DNA from: Bathymodiolus brooksi
Lineage: Eukaryota; Mollusca; Bivalvia; Mytilida; Modiolidae
Direction of reading: 5' to 3'
NCBI GenBank assembly: GCA_963680875.1
Contig: OY804586.1
Location: forward strand, 51,122,203 to 51,186,202
DNA length: 64,000 nt
The translations under genes were made by a program, and so were the position numbers. Under the pieces are notes generated by a model. It was not told the DNA's origin, ran no database searches, and saw only the letters and a list, made by a program, of their open reading frames with translations. Below are positions 47,250 to 58,241 of this stretch, in pieces; positions within the stretch are counted from its first letter, which is position 1; the number at the start of each line of letters is the position of its first letter.

Positions 47250-48064
47250 GGTAACAGCGAATAAAAGTACTTTTACAGTACGCTTAAAATAGCATGCCCT
47301 ATGACCTGTATTTAGTTTCATCTGCTCTATTCACTATATATTTTTTTTTTCAATTATTACAAAATTAATTTTAGAATGAAAAAAAAAATTATGATCTATA
47401 TCATTTTTTATATGATATACTACTACTATTTGATATAAAGGGAAAAATCCTCGTCGTAAAAGTGTTAGAAATTAGATTAAATTTGATAGAAAAACATACG
47501 CACACTTTTAAGAAAGTTCCTGGCCACTCTTAGTATGCCAGAAACCATCTATGTCCACGTGGATGTGTTAGTATGTTAATGAAATATGTGTGTTATGTTC
47601 TTGCATTTGAGATTTGCATTGCAATAAATATTTTCTATGAGTATTCAATATAAATATGTTATTTATGATATTTACAAATAATTTAATAAAAACGTAGATA
47701 TTATATTGAGTGTACATGACGAGTTTATGGAATAACTTTCATCGGGTACGCTCAATATATACCTACTGTATAATTATTTACATATGTAATGAAATGATGA
47801 TCAAATTGTATTTAAATAACACATGTTTATATTATTTCTAAGAACATAACTAGTTTCTGTATTGTGTTCATGGTCTGGCTGTCCACCATTGTTCCAGGAA
47901 ACTATAGCAGTTAACTACCATTGTAGTTCTTTGTCTATTGCATAATGCATGTCCGTATGCTATAACCTGTTGACATTTTTGCTGGTCAGCACGTGCACAG
48001 ACATGACCAGCACGTGCACAGGCGCCATTATTTTTCTTCTCGGGCAAGAATATTGCATAATAGT
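47250..48064. other. No recognised feature
   Basis: AT-rich 3' flank of the P450 gene. CAGCACGTGCACAG occurs twice at 47987-48020 around CACGTG palindromes. The polyadenylation signal of the gene could not be fixed with confidence. Confidence 0.4.
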
Positions 48065-48132
48065 TTATAAGATTGATTGATTGATTGTTGTTTAACGTCC
48101 AGCGAGCAATTTTCAGCTATATTCAGGACGAT
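48065..48132 (-). repeat. Short dispersed repeat piece in the P450 3' region
   Basis: GATTGATTGATTGTTGTTTA, ACGTCCAGCGAGCAATTTTC and ATATTCAGGACGATA. Related pieces lie near 2935 and 4170. It lies 31 bp beyond the stop codon and may be in the 3' UTR. Confidence 0.55.
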
Positions 48133-48162
48133 ACTAGTTTATAATTCATGTTCAATCGTTAG

Positions 48163-51100
48163 TCATGCAAAACAGGTCTTGGATCTGATATTTGAACGAA
48201 CACGCTCTTCTAATTGAACAAAAACTCCATCTTTTGGCACGAGCATCGGTCGAAGGGCTGTTGGCAGTGGATCCTGAAACACAATAATATTATAATGAAT
48301 TTCTATTTTTACTACGAGATTATACGGTCAAACCTGTCTTATGTGACCTTCAAAAGGAACAGTGAAATATGGTCACATAAGACAGGTGGTCACTAAATAC
48401 AGGTTTAATTGATATGAAATACACTGTGAAGGGAAATACAAATTCTGGTCACATAATACAAGTTATTGCTTAATAGAGGTGGTCACTAAAGCAACTTTGA
48501 CTGTATGCATATCACAATCCAGATACATACACACCAACATTAACACAAATCAAACACACTGAGCAAAATAGTGGTTATGGCTAGGGTGCTTAACGACACT
48601 TTTTTTTTAACAATATTTCAGTTATATCGTGGCAGTCAATTTTATTGGTGGGGGAAGCCGGAATTTTTACAATGCTGATTATTATGAGACACCTAATTTA
48701 TAATAAATGCTTCCGTTAGTTAAAGGAACAAACTAATGGATTTTGTTTACATTCAAAATAATTGGTTTGTATATACTAAGCCTATAAGTATACTCTATAG
48801 GAAAAGCGCTTCGAAGACAGTAAAGTATGCGTAGCATTGATACTATGTACAAAATTCAAAATGAAAACCACCCTATATTATCAGATACCGTTGAAGTACT
48901 TACTCCCAACGACTTTTGAATTAGTTGGCATTCCATTCAATTGGCTATGAATGATTTTTCTTATTCCTATGTTGAAGTGTATTCATGCAACAAATTTGAA
49001 TTTATCTCATATTTATTAGCTTTTCAATAAAGAAAAAATACCGATTTAAAGGAAAATGGTAGCGCAGCCTGTCAAATTTGTTACCTCCCTTTATTATTCT
49101 ACTGTTTCCGGAGAAAACATAGGTACCAGTCGAGAAGTCATTATAGAGTTATCGAACCTAATTATGACCGTAATAGTTGCATATGGTCTACCTTAGGAAA
49201 GTTATTCCATAAATGCGGCGTGATCACTAACTTCGACAACTATTTTTTGAGTGATAAGCAAGAGCCTTTTTTGCATGACGATAACACCCCCATTTCCTTT
49301 GTGTAAACACGAATTCTACCTAGAAACATGACGGCCTTGTATTTGAATATTATTGAATCACACAATAAGTACTTACTATGGTCTGTTGGCATGGCTTGAT
49401 AACGAATTTCTGTAAAAGTTTAACAAGGGCAACCTTCACTTGGAGGTCAGCAAATTTTAAACCAGGACACATGCGTGGCCCTTGACCATAAGGCAAATAA
49501 CTAAAGGAATCTCTCTTTGCTATTTCTTCAGGTGAGAATCTAAAATGTATATACATATATTGTAGGTCAAATGTATTATAAATTCTTAAAACAAATGTCA
49601 CAATTGTTTATATCCAAATTTAACACAAACGGTGTTACAGGAAATCTATGACAGTCTATTTATAATGGCAACGTTGATCATCTGAACGGCGTACACAGTC
49701 GTCTACCTCGTCGTACTTAATTTCGCCCTAACAACATATCTTCATGAGTGGAGTTGTTGACCACCACTGTTCAAACTATATTATTAAGATAAAAGCTTTG
49801 AGAATGTCACTATTCTTGTCCATTACCTGGTCTACATCATACATAGCGGACATCTCCCCCAAAATATTGTATGGAGTTAACTATTATATAGGAGCATTTG
49901 TATCATAAAATGCTTGAAGTTGAATCAAACGATCACTACTTCCGGGTTAGAAGATGCAAGAGTAACCGCTTTCACTTCAAAACCAGAGGATTATGGGTAG
50001 TTCGCACAAAAGTGGGTCAATATGTCAATATAGTTATGTGTTTGTTATCTGATATTTGAGTGTACTTAAATTGGGTTCCATGTCCTTAAATTGGGTTTTC
50101 ATAATACAACATTTTGATAATCCACATTTCAATGTTCTGGAGAACGAATTTGCTTTCAATAAGATAATATTCAGCATTTATAACCTTTATGTTTTGATAA
50201 AATTATGTAAAGTAAGGAATTGTTAGAACGTCTTGATAATAATCTTTAAAAAAAGGGGGTGGAGTGATAGCGGACGCGATCCCATTGAACCTATGACAGT
50301 TATGTTCACATCTAATTATCTAACTAGGGGTCATGTATCCATTAAATATATGAAATGTAATCTATGTGATCAAGTTTTTCAGAGCATTGCGGTCGAACAG
50401 TCCTGTGTTTTCTAGTGTTACTCTAATTATCTCAAGCAAATACAACGATATAACTGTAAGAGTGTGGGAGGGAGGGGGAGGAGGGGGGGGGAGGGAGGGG
50501 GAGGGGCATCCATCAGTATTATATCCATCCTAAGCTTGACCACTACAGTGAAACCTGTCTAAACCGAACCGCTTTGGGACCAACTATTGTGTTCGGAATA
50601 GACAGGTGTTTGGTTTATACAGGTTAGATTAACAAAGATTTTTCTAAATTGGGACATTATTTAAAGTTCGGTTTATACAGGATTTAAAATATTTGGAAAA
50701 TCAAAGTACTGTAGCAAAATTCAACAGTTGACTTACCTTTCTGGAATAAACTGTTCAGGATTTGGAAAGATTTTTTCATCAGAATATAATGTACATGTCA
50801 TAATTCGTACCACCACATCTTTCTTTATTTGTATTCCGTTAATATTACAATCTTCTACACATGTTCTCGTTATACTGCAATAGAATGAATGACAATTTAG
50901 AATGAATGAGAGAAAATGCTGCCAAGATCAGGAATAGCTTGTTTGATGATGCTTGGTGCTTAACGCCACTTTCAGCAATATTTCAGCTATATCATGGCGA
51001 CCAGTTTTAGTGGTGGAAGTACCCGGAGAGAATCACCGACCATGGGCAAGTAACTGATAAACTTTATCACTTGTGGAAGCGAATCGAGTGCACCATTTTT

Positions 51101-54100
51101 GTAATTTACAAAGAAGGGTTAGCAGTTCCTGACAAAAGAGCGACGTCCACGTTTTACTCTAGTTTTATTTACCACATGATTGTTTATTCATATGTAAGGC
51201 GCATTACTTACATCGCATTTCAATAATTTATCGTACTTTTTTAGAACACTTTCAAACTTAATGATTACACAGGGTAGCCAAATACTTGTCCTTTATGGGG
51301 TAGTACAGATTTATTCCATGACATCTTTCCTGTTGGCACATTTGACCCCTTGTTAGGCCAAGTTATTTTACTGTTTCATAAATGTTGACTTATATGTTTT
51401 CCACATGATTATTTTGATGTAAATATTTCGTATGACATTTAAATGATATTTTATTTAAGCTTTGTAAAAAAATTTGCTTGAAAAAATTGTTGGCAATAAT
51501 AACTCTTGTGTTTTTATTTTATTGCTAAGTGGATATGACTAATTGGTGACCCTGTTCTCGTTCTTTTATGTCTTTTGTCTTTCGATGGAAGGAGGAAGGC
51601 ATAACTTAGTTTAATAATTTATTAAATAAATTTAGTATGTGCTTTATATATATGTTGAATTCATCAATTTAGCACGTCTTAGAACAGAAGATAAAACACA
51701 TGTGATACGGTCTCACTAAATGCATATTGATTGATTGATTGATTGGTTGGTGCTTAACGCCACCCTTAGCAATATATCAGCTATATCGTGGCGTTACCAA
51801 ATGCATAATAATGATATGTTCTACAGTAATAAATAAATAAACTTACCCTGGGGCACACGGCAACAATCTTAGTGTTTCATGCATAACCATTTCTAAATAT
51901 TCCAGTTTTCTTACGTCTTCAAAACTTGGCGATTTCTGAAAAAAAAATAATGAAAGATTGTAGAATACTGTACCATGAAACACATGATGTAATAAAACGG
52001 GAAAAAAACCGCACAATACTACACCGTCAGAACAGTTTCTATATCTAATCAAAATGAATACCCCTAACATATATACATATCCATTTAATGGCGATGATTA
52101 AAATGATTTGTGTTGATTCAGTATAATATCGTGAATTCCATTAAATTGTGCAAATTAAATCTAATAGCTTAGTTAAAAAAAAAAAAAAAAAAAAAAAAAA
52201 TTATTATTATTTTATTTTTTTGAAAATATTTTTTATTTATATTTTCTTCTTTTTTTAATCTTTTAGTTTAATTTACTTACATCATATCCACATATCTTTA
52301 TAACTTCTTGGAAGGCTTTTTGTTGAGCATGTGGATTAACAGCGAGCATGTGGATAACAAAAGATAAACAAGCATTCAATGTTCCGATTCCTCCACCAAT
52401 CAGAGAGTTTATATGTCCCACAATTTCTTCATCTTTAAGATGGCGTCTTCTATAAATACCCTGTTCATCTCTATCGAAGAATGACCCATTTATCATTTGT
52501 CCTAGGAAGTTCTTGTGTTCCTCTTTGGAAGACTGTGAATACTGTAAAAAATAGTAAAAGATGAACACCAAAAAATACCATATTGTTGGAATAGTTCCAG
52601 CATCCATTGGTAGAATCATAGAGAGAGGCAAAATCAATAACTCTAACACACAAGCACACTCAATTGCCTGGCTTGGTACAGGCGATTCAATAAAACAACA
52701 TGGTGGGGTTAAACTAGTTTCATTGGCCCAAACATCCCCTCATAGTGAAATGATGCGGGCATGCAAGTGCTTTCCACAGATCAGTAGCATGTCAACACTC
52801 ACACATAGCAAGGCTAGTAGCGTGTGTTGTCTTATATTTGTACAGAATATACAGAAATGGTAGACACTAGCACCAACTTACAACTCATTTACCAGACACA
52901 ACTCGTCCCATCAACGGACAACAAAACAGTTTGAGGAAAATCTAAATCTTTTCTTACAACAGACATATAAACGTGAAAAAATAAAAAATGCGAGAGACAA
53001 AAATGCTTAGTTACCTCATTTCGTTTTCTGGCCACGTGCTGTCGAATCTCCGCCATATTTTCCTCATGGACTTGTTTATGTTTGTAGTCAAAAAGTTGTA
53101 AGAAAGGAGTAAGTCCAGTATATACTCCTGAAAAGGAAATACAATAAATTAGGAAAAAATATATAAGTGTTTGGCGTAGTGTGTTGTCGATAATAGTGTG
53201 TCCTTAGTTCTTTTTATTTTGGCAATTGTATTGTATGTCTTATATTTTCGATTTACGGCTTTTGATTACCCCTTTGTGGTCTTCAGACTTTTCGTATATG
53301 CACCTTAGGAATAAATCATATTAAGTACATACGCCCAGTGTACTCTAAAATAAAATAAACCACTTATACTGTGAATCATCATTACAGATGGGCGCCATTG
53401 GTTGCATGGTATGACAAAATACCAATTAAAAAGAAACATGTTTGTTTCTTTGTTTCTCTCAAGTACTAAGAACACATAGTTGTGGACAAATTCGTCCACA
53501 AACATTGCATCAATCTAAATGATAATCAATTTAACATGTTTCTGTCAACACTGATTTATAGATGTGTGTGAGGTCCATTACCAGTTACTTCTAAAGGTGT
53601 TAGCATTGCTCTACACTTTACTATGTGTGGTCTTGTAGATATAAATCATCATAGATTACAGCAGACATTTTAAATGCTAATTTGACATTATATATGTACT
53701 ACCTACACGATAATGTTACGCCATTAATTAATTTGAGAACAAACAACTGGAGATAATTATAGTTAGTAGGAGCTTGAGACACAACATCATACAGTAAAAC
53801 CTTAAATTATGTGACCTTCCAAAGGAACAGTGAAATATGGTCACATAAGACAGGTGGTCGCTTAATACAGGTTTAATTGATATAATACACTGTGAAGGGA
53901 AATCAAAATTAAGGTCACATAATACAAGTTATTACTTAATAGAGGTGGTCAGTAAAGCAGATTTGACTGTAATTATATATAATTTGATAAATTAATGTAT
54001 CTTACTTATTTAATAAAAAATGCAAACGATAAGAAAAGAAACAGCATTTGGTGAGTAGAATCATACAATGTTATAAGAAAAGAAGGAACAACATCACAAC

Positions 54101-57100
54101 AAATACCACAGCCCCCACGACGAGTACAGGCCATCCGATCTAAAAACCATCACAACAAATACCACAGCCCCCACGACAAGTACAGGCCATCCGATCTAAA
54201 AACCATCACAACAAATACCACATCCCCCACGACGAGCACAGGCCATCCGATCTAAGAAAACATCACAACAAATACCACAGCACTCACGACGAGTACAGGC
54301 CATCCGATCTAAGAAAACATCACAGCAAATACCACAGCCCCCACGACGAACACAGGCCATCCCATCTAAAACCAATAAAACTTTGTTCGACCTAGTAAAA
54401 TTTTCAGCTTTTATTTAGAACTATATAAAAATAAATTCATGAATTTGATTCGGGCAGGAAATTTCGATGACTGATACCATACCATCAGGACAGTTCCAAC
54501 ATCCAATCGGAAACAGCCACTATGGACACCCCTAACACACATATTCATTACAGTATACTCTCATGGCTTGGTACAAAATGGAGGATTTAAACTAGTTGTA
54601 TGGACCAAACGAACATGTTACTGAAATGATGCAGCCATACAAGTGTTTTCCCCGATTGTTCACATATAACTGGCTGAGCAGCGTTATTGTAGAGAACAGG
54701 GAGTTGTAATTCATGAACTTACATAATATAATTAAAGAAAAACTTACTGGCAAGTCCGGCAAAAGGGTTGTCTGCAGCTGCTGAATGATTAAATTCTTTC
54801 ATAAATCGATACAAAAGAGCATCTTCGTTTTCTAAGCTGTTGGCATTAAAGTCGAAACCGGAAGTAGAAAAGGCATCAAGGGTATATCTATCTACCAGAC
54901 TGAAAAATTTAAAATGACAAAAAATTTAATTAAAAAAAAAAAATCAAAGTTCAGCAAAAACGACAAAAATTCAACAAGGTACAACTTCCTTTCAGATTTA
55001 TCTATTTATGCATTAACTTGAGATGTGTAACCATCACAATCCGGTCCTGTCCTCTTCAATGACTTATCACTATGTTTGTAAAAGAGTAACAAGACCAGTG
55101 AAGCAGGAACTTGTTACCCTCCCGGAATATCTCACTTCACTCCTAGTTGTTTAAAGGAGTTGTGTTGCTCAATCCTTCTCTTGTTTTATTTGTAGTATTT
55201 TGTAGATCGTTGTAGGCCTTTACCTTTTGACCCTTGACCTTGTATTGTCTCTCCTTGGATGTACACGGCTTCTGATTACCCCTTTGGTATCTTCGAACTT
55301 TTCTTGAGAACAAAATGAGAAAAAATACATACTCAGTGACGTCAAAACCTTCGGGGTTGCATTTACACTGCTCCGCTACTTTCCTACAAAACCGATCACC
55401 AGTCTGATTCACCCTATTTGTCATCTGCAAAGGAGGCATAGAACGGTTAATATTGTTCTTCAGTTACAAGTCAGTGCTAAACATTGTAAATCATTTAAAG
55501 TTGCCTTTCATAACCGATCCTTTAACCGGTGGACCCTTAATAAACAGGAATCCTGTATAATTCGAACTTCAATATGTGAGTGAAATGCTGTCAACGCACA
55601 CATATTGTGTTGTTTCTTTGCTTGGGTTTTCTTCATCTTGTGTACCCTATGTTGCCAATTTCTCTGCATTGTCCAAGTTTTATTACCCATTCGGTTTTCT
55701 CTCACGTTGTTTTAGTTGAGCATCGATGATGTACATAGATAGCACTGCTTCCCAATCTTGAACTCTATACATAATATATATATTCTTTGTAATTTGACAC
55801 AGAAATTTTCAAAATATGATATTAGTTCATAAAATAGAGTAGATGACCTCATTCATCGTTTAATACTAGATAAATGAATAAAATGTGTTACCAGTAGCAA
55901 CAGTGCACAAAAAGTCATAACACTTACATGTTTCATGGACACAGAATTAAAGGCAGCTGCTACAATTGACCTTTGACGTTTCCATTCGGCACCGTACGTG
56001 TTTAGTAAGTTGCTTTCGTCTGGAGTGTATACGAATGGATTACATAACTGAAATAGGGAATTACATTATGAAAATAACAGGAAGCAATACGTTCTATATA
56101 ATATATCCTTTATGCAATTTCTCTATTTTTGTTTTGTAAAATGTTAATGTATTGAACGTTTCACTAATAAAGAATTTATCATTATTATTATTATTATTAT
56201 TATTATAAAATGAAAAAACAATATTACACTTTCGGAACAGTTCCAAAATCCAACCAAAAAAATGTAAAACAGATTCAAAGTCGATGCAACTTACACCAAT
56301 ATACATGATCGCTACGGGGGGACTTCAATAAAGAGTGGCGGAGTTAAATTAGTGTTGGATAACCCCCAACCTCCACTCTTATGGAATAATTATGTACTCA
56401 TGATGCACGGAGCAAGGAGCAGCATGGGATCAGGTACACATGTAGAGTTCTCTAATATAAAAAAAGTTTAACCAGAATGTAAAAGAAAAGCAAATAAAAA
56501 ATAATTATAAGGCGAATAGAGTGAGATTGAAATAACAATGAGTGGACTTAAGCATAAGAGCTGTAGCATTGATGTCAAGATAGTTGTAACATTATTTTTT
56601 TCTCTTAATGGTAACTATTTATATCAAATCTTACCGGTCGAATATGGAATTTATCAAAATGTTTCACAAGGATCTGCTTAGCCATGTCAGGACTGTTGAT
56701 TACCAAGCTAGGATTAAATCCTTCAAAAAATCTAAAAATACACAATAAAAAAATTATCAAAATAATTTAAATGCAATTTATATTATATATAAATGGTGTG
56801 AAATGATGCATGATAAAACATATAATAAAGAAAACATGCAGATTTGTAAAACATATCTAAGGTGTCCTCTTAAGGTTTTATGGATATGGTGTTTAACGCC
56901 ACTTTCAACAATATTTCAGCTATATCATGGCGGTCAGTTTTATTGGTGGATGAAACAGGAGTACGCTGAGAAAACCAACGACCTGCCGCATAATGTTTAA
57001 CCGAGTACACATCACTTGAGCGAGATTTGAACTCACAACGTTATTGGTGGAAAAAATATTGAAGGTGTCCTTTTAAAGACTTCTATATATCATTAATATA

Positions 57101-58012
57101 AATACAGTTTTTTTTTCAACTTTTCCAATTGAACAAAAATATTTACCCATAAATGTCTCCATATATTCTTCTCCACTGTTTAAACACATCAAGTGGGTTC
57201 TAAAAAAAACAAAACAAATCCTCAATTCAAAGTGCCCAAATGCATTACTTCTTAAAAGCAACATTATCAATTATTTAGTAATAAAAAACAACACTATTAT
57301 TTCATTTTTCAATTCTAAATTATCTTTATGTCACTCTCAATATTACAGTCTAAATATCCAAATTGTTTTGCACATTATATGACCATCCGGGAAAAAAATC
57401 GCTTCCTTTCCGTATTTGACTTTCATATTTACATACCTTGTCCCTAAATTCATGTATGCTGCCTAAAACCATTACAGGATCTGGACCGGGTATGTTCAGT
57501 TTCTTAAATAACCTGTAATCGTCTTTGACTTTCCTATTAAAATACAAAAAAATATATATTACATTTAATGATAAACTGAAAAATACAAAAAAATACCACA
57601 CTGTCGGAATCGTTCTAAAATCCAACAGAGAAATCGTAGAAACAAATCAAAACTGAAACCCCTAACATAAAAAAACATGATGCATTTTTTAGATGATGAT
57701 AAATATGCTAATAATTTTCTTGTTTTTAAAGAATAAAATGGCAAATATAATAAGTAAAAAAAAAAAAAAATAAAAAAAAAATAAAAAAATAAAGAAAAAT
57801 AATAATATTAAAAAAAACGTATCTTTTAAAATATACTAAAACCAAAAAAGACATATATTGACTAAAAATTGTAATTGGGTTATTTATTATTTAATATGAG
57901 AAAAAAACACAATCATATATACTTACAGAAACCAAGCAATCACTATAGCAACGAGGAGCACTGCAACAATAGGATTGAGAGTCAATGTAACCGGAAATGA
58001 CAGAACGTCCAT
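48163..58012 (-). CDS. Cytochrome P450, clan 3-like, 13 exons, 523 aa
   Basis: A heme-thiolate monooxygenase, probably ER-anchored. Exons: 57927-58012, 57437-57533, 57147-57199, 56635-56731, 55928-56047, 55333-55424, 54748-54899, 53015-53127, 52281-52541, 51847-51935, 50737-50874, 49377-49539, 48163-48273. Introns are GT-AG; phases agree; total 1572 nt. The start ATG has an in-frame TAA 6 nt upstream. Seen: hydrophobic anchor (residues 8-28), IPGPDP hinge (43-48), EWKRQR with WxxxR at W133/R137, ETLR (377-380), PERF (431-434), heme loop [11 protein letters not shown] with Cys457. The I-helix reads GGIGT (320-324) where AGxET is usual: Thr kept, acid lost. The heme loop has Tyr for the common Phe. 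Words such as [16 protein letters not shown] resemble the CYP3/CYP5 group, whose vertebrate genes, from memory, also have 13 coding exons. Exon 9 could instead start 9 nt later, at a second in-frame AG. Substrate unknown. Confidence 0.93.
48325..48503. mobile_element. Short MITE in P450 intron 12
   Basis: Ends CGGTCAAACCTGTCTTATG and AAAGCAACTTTGACTG, flanked by TA. The interior (GAACAGTGAAATATGGTCAC, AATACACTGTGAAGGGAAAT) is nearly the same as at 53792-53969. Confidence 0.85.
48573..48668 (-). mobile_element. SINE type B 3' fragment in intron 12
   Basis: GCTTAACGACAC, then a T run, AACAATATTTCAGTTATATC and GTGGCAGTCAATTTTATTGG. Only the core and 3' end are present. Confidence 0.75.
50467..50508 (+). 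repeat. G-rich purine tract in P450 intron 11
   Basis: About 42 bases of G runs (3 to 9 long) separated by single A. It has more than four G-tracts, so G-quadruplex formation is possible. The G-rich strand is the template of the P450 gene; the transcript would carry the C-rich complement. Confidence 0.9.
50546..50711. mobile_element. Short MITE in intron 11, next to exon 11
   Basis: Begins CAGTGAAACCTGTCTAAACC and ends GTACTG, with TA on both sides. Internal words (TTCGGAATAGACAGG, GGTTTATACAGG) form further inverted pairs. Its edge is 25 bp from the last base of exon 11 (50737). Confidence 0.8.
50946..51112 (-). mobile_element. SINE type A 3' two-thirds in intron 10
   Basis: GCTTAACGCCACTTTCAGCA, ATATCATGGCGACCAGTTTT, CCGACCATGGGCAAG and GAGTGCACCATTTTTGTAAT. 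The head is missing; beyond it GGGTTAGCAGTTCCTG (51117-51133) looks like a sliver of retroelement tail P. Confidence 0.88.
51728..51796 (-). mobile_element. SINE type A 3' fragment in intron 10
   Basis: ATTGATTGATTGATTGG (tail), TGGTGCTTAACGCCACCC and ATATCAGCTATATCGTGGCG. Severely 5'-truncated. Confidence 0.8.
51985..52070 (+). repeat. Dispersed repeat R2 piece in intron 9 side
   Basis: CTACACCGTCAGAACAGTTT, CTATATCTAATCAAAATG and ATACCCCTAACATATATACA match the 5' part of R2. Confidence 0.55.
52175..52260. repeat. Poly-A followed by T-rich low-complexity sequence
   Basis: A run of 26 A at 52175-52200, then TTATTATTATTTTATTTT and further T-rich sequence up to the exon 9 donor region. It may disturb assembly or splicing prediction but not the exon itself. 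Confidence 0.85.
52560..52800 (+). repeat. Dispersed repeat R2 in intron 8
   Basis: ATACCATATTGTTGGAATAG, GTTCCAGCATCC, ACTCTAACACACAAGCACAC, TGGCTTGGTACAGGCG, ACATGGTGGGGTTAAACTAG and GAAATGATGCGGGCATGCAA. This is the most complete copy. It begins about 20 bp upstream of exon 9 in transcript order. Confidence 0.7.
53170..53302 (+). mobile_element. Retroelement tail family P in intron 7
   Basis: TTTTGGCAATTGTATTGTAT, TCGATTTACGGCTTTTGATT and ACCCCTTTGTGGTCTTCAGA: the last third of the tail, opposite to the gene. Confidence 0.75.
53792..53969. mobile_element. Short MITE in intron 7
   Basis: Ends CAGTAAAACCTTAAATTATG and AAGCAGATTTGACTG with TA on both sides. It is a sibling of 48325-48503, sharing GAACAGTGAAATATGGTCAC, AAGACAGGTGGTC and TAATAGAGGTGGTCA. 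Confidence 0.88.
54092..54370. repeat. 56-57 bp tandem array, 5 copies, in intron 7
   Basis: Units start CATCACAACAAATACCACAG at 54092, 54148, 54204, 54261 and 54318, and contain CCCCCACGACGAGTACAGGC and CATCCGATCTAA. The host element was not recognised. Confidence 0.95.
54470..54660 (+). repeat. Dispersed repeat R2 in intron 7
   Basis: ATACCATCAGGACAGTTCCA, ACATCCAATCGG, ACACCCCTAACACACATATT, ATGGCTTGGTACAAAATGG and TGAAATGATGCAGCCATACA. Confidence 0.68.
55093..55310 (+). mobile_element. Retroelement tail family P in intron 6
   Basis: GACCAGTGAAGCAGGAACTT, CCCTCCCGGAATATCTCAC, GTTGTGTTGCTCAATCC, GTAGTATTTTGTAGATCG and CCCCTTTGGTATCTTCGAAC, all in order, opposite to the gene. It ends 23 bp from exon 6 on its donor side. 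Confidence 0.78.
55560..55705 (+). repeat. Dispersed repeat R5 in intron 5, inverted relative to the others
   Basis: CACACATATTGTGTTG, CTCTGCATTGTCC and TTCGGTTTTCTCTC are complements of blocks in 9335-9575. Confidence 0.5.
56180..56206. repeat. (TTA)n microsatellite in intron 4
   Basis: About nine ATT repeats in a row. Confidence 0.95.
56212..56420 (+). repeat. Dispersed repeat R2 in intron 4
   Basis: ATATTACACTTTCGGAACAG, TTCCAAAATCCAACC and, later, GTGGCGGAGTTAAATTAGTG. The middle part is diverged. Confidence 0.55.
56879..57048 (-). mobile_element. SINE type B 3' two-thirds in intron 3
   Basis: GGTGTTTAACGCCACTTTCA, GCTATATCATGGCGGTCAGT, a shortened middle (ACCTGCCGCATAATG) and the B-box complement GATTTGAACTCACAACG. 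The head beyond the B-box is missing. Confidence 0.85.
57590..57690 (+). repeat. Dispersed repeat R2 in intron 1
   Basis: AATACCACACTGTCGGAATC, GTTCTAAAATCCAACAGAG, AAATCGTAGAAACAAATC and ACTGAAACCCCTAACA, the 5' half of R2. Poly-A rich sequence follows at 57748-57800. Confidence 0.62.
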
Positions 58013-58139
58013 TTTTTTTTATCTATGTAGTCAACAGAGGGAGCTGTTTCGTTTGTTTCCACCAACAGGTGTCGTTTGTCTATAGAATAAAAAACACAAA
58101 TATATGATAATGCATACTGCACATTTATAGAAGCAGAAT

Positions 58140-58235
58140 AAACAAAAATACAGTTCCAAAATCTAATATAAACATCGAAGAAAAAGATGTAAAATTGATA
58201 CTCTTAACACACAGATACACGATCACTGACGTATG
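58140..58235 (+). repeat. Dispersed repeat R2 upstream of the P450 start
   Basis: AAATACAGTTCCAAAATCTA, TGATACTCTTAACACACAG and ATACACGATCACTGACG. Placed 130-220 bp before the ATG. Confidence 0.55.
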
Positions 58236-58241
58236 TCCAGT

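Noticed and set aside
46876..47264. 14-residue repeat proteins on both strands of the 42 bp array
   Set aside because: Three overlapping frames and both strands are open over the same 8 units; explained by the 42 bp period alone.
49350..57625. Several separate small P450-like genes
   Set aside because: The P450-like ORFs are consecutive exons of one gene: phases and GT-AG sites join all 13 without a break.
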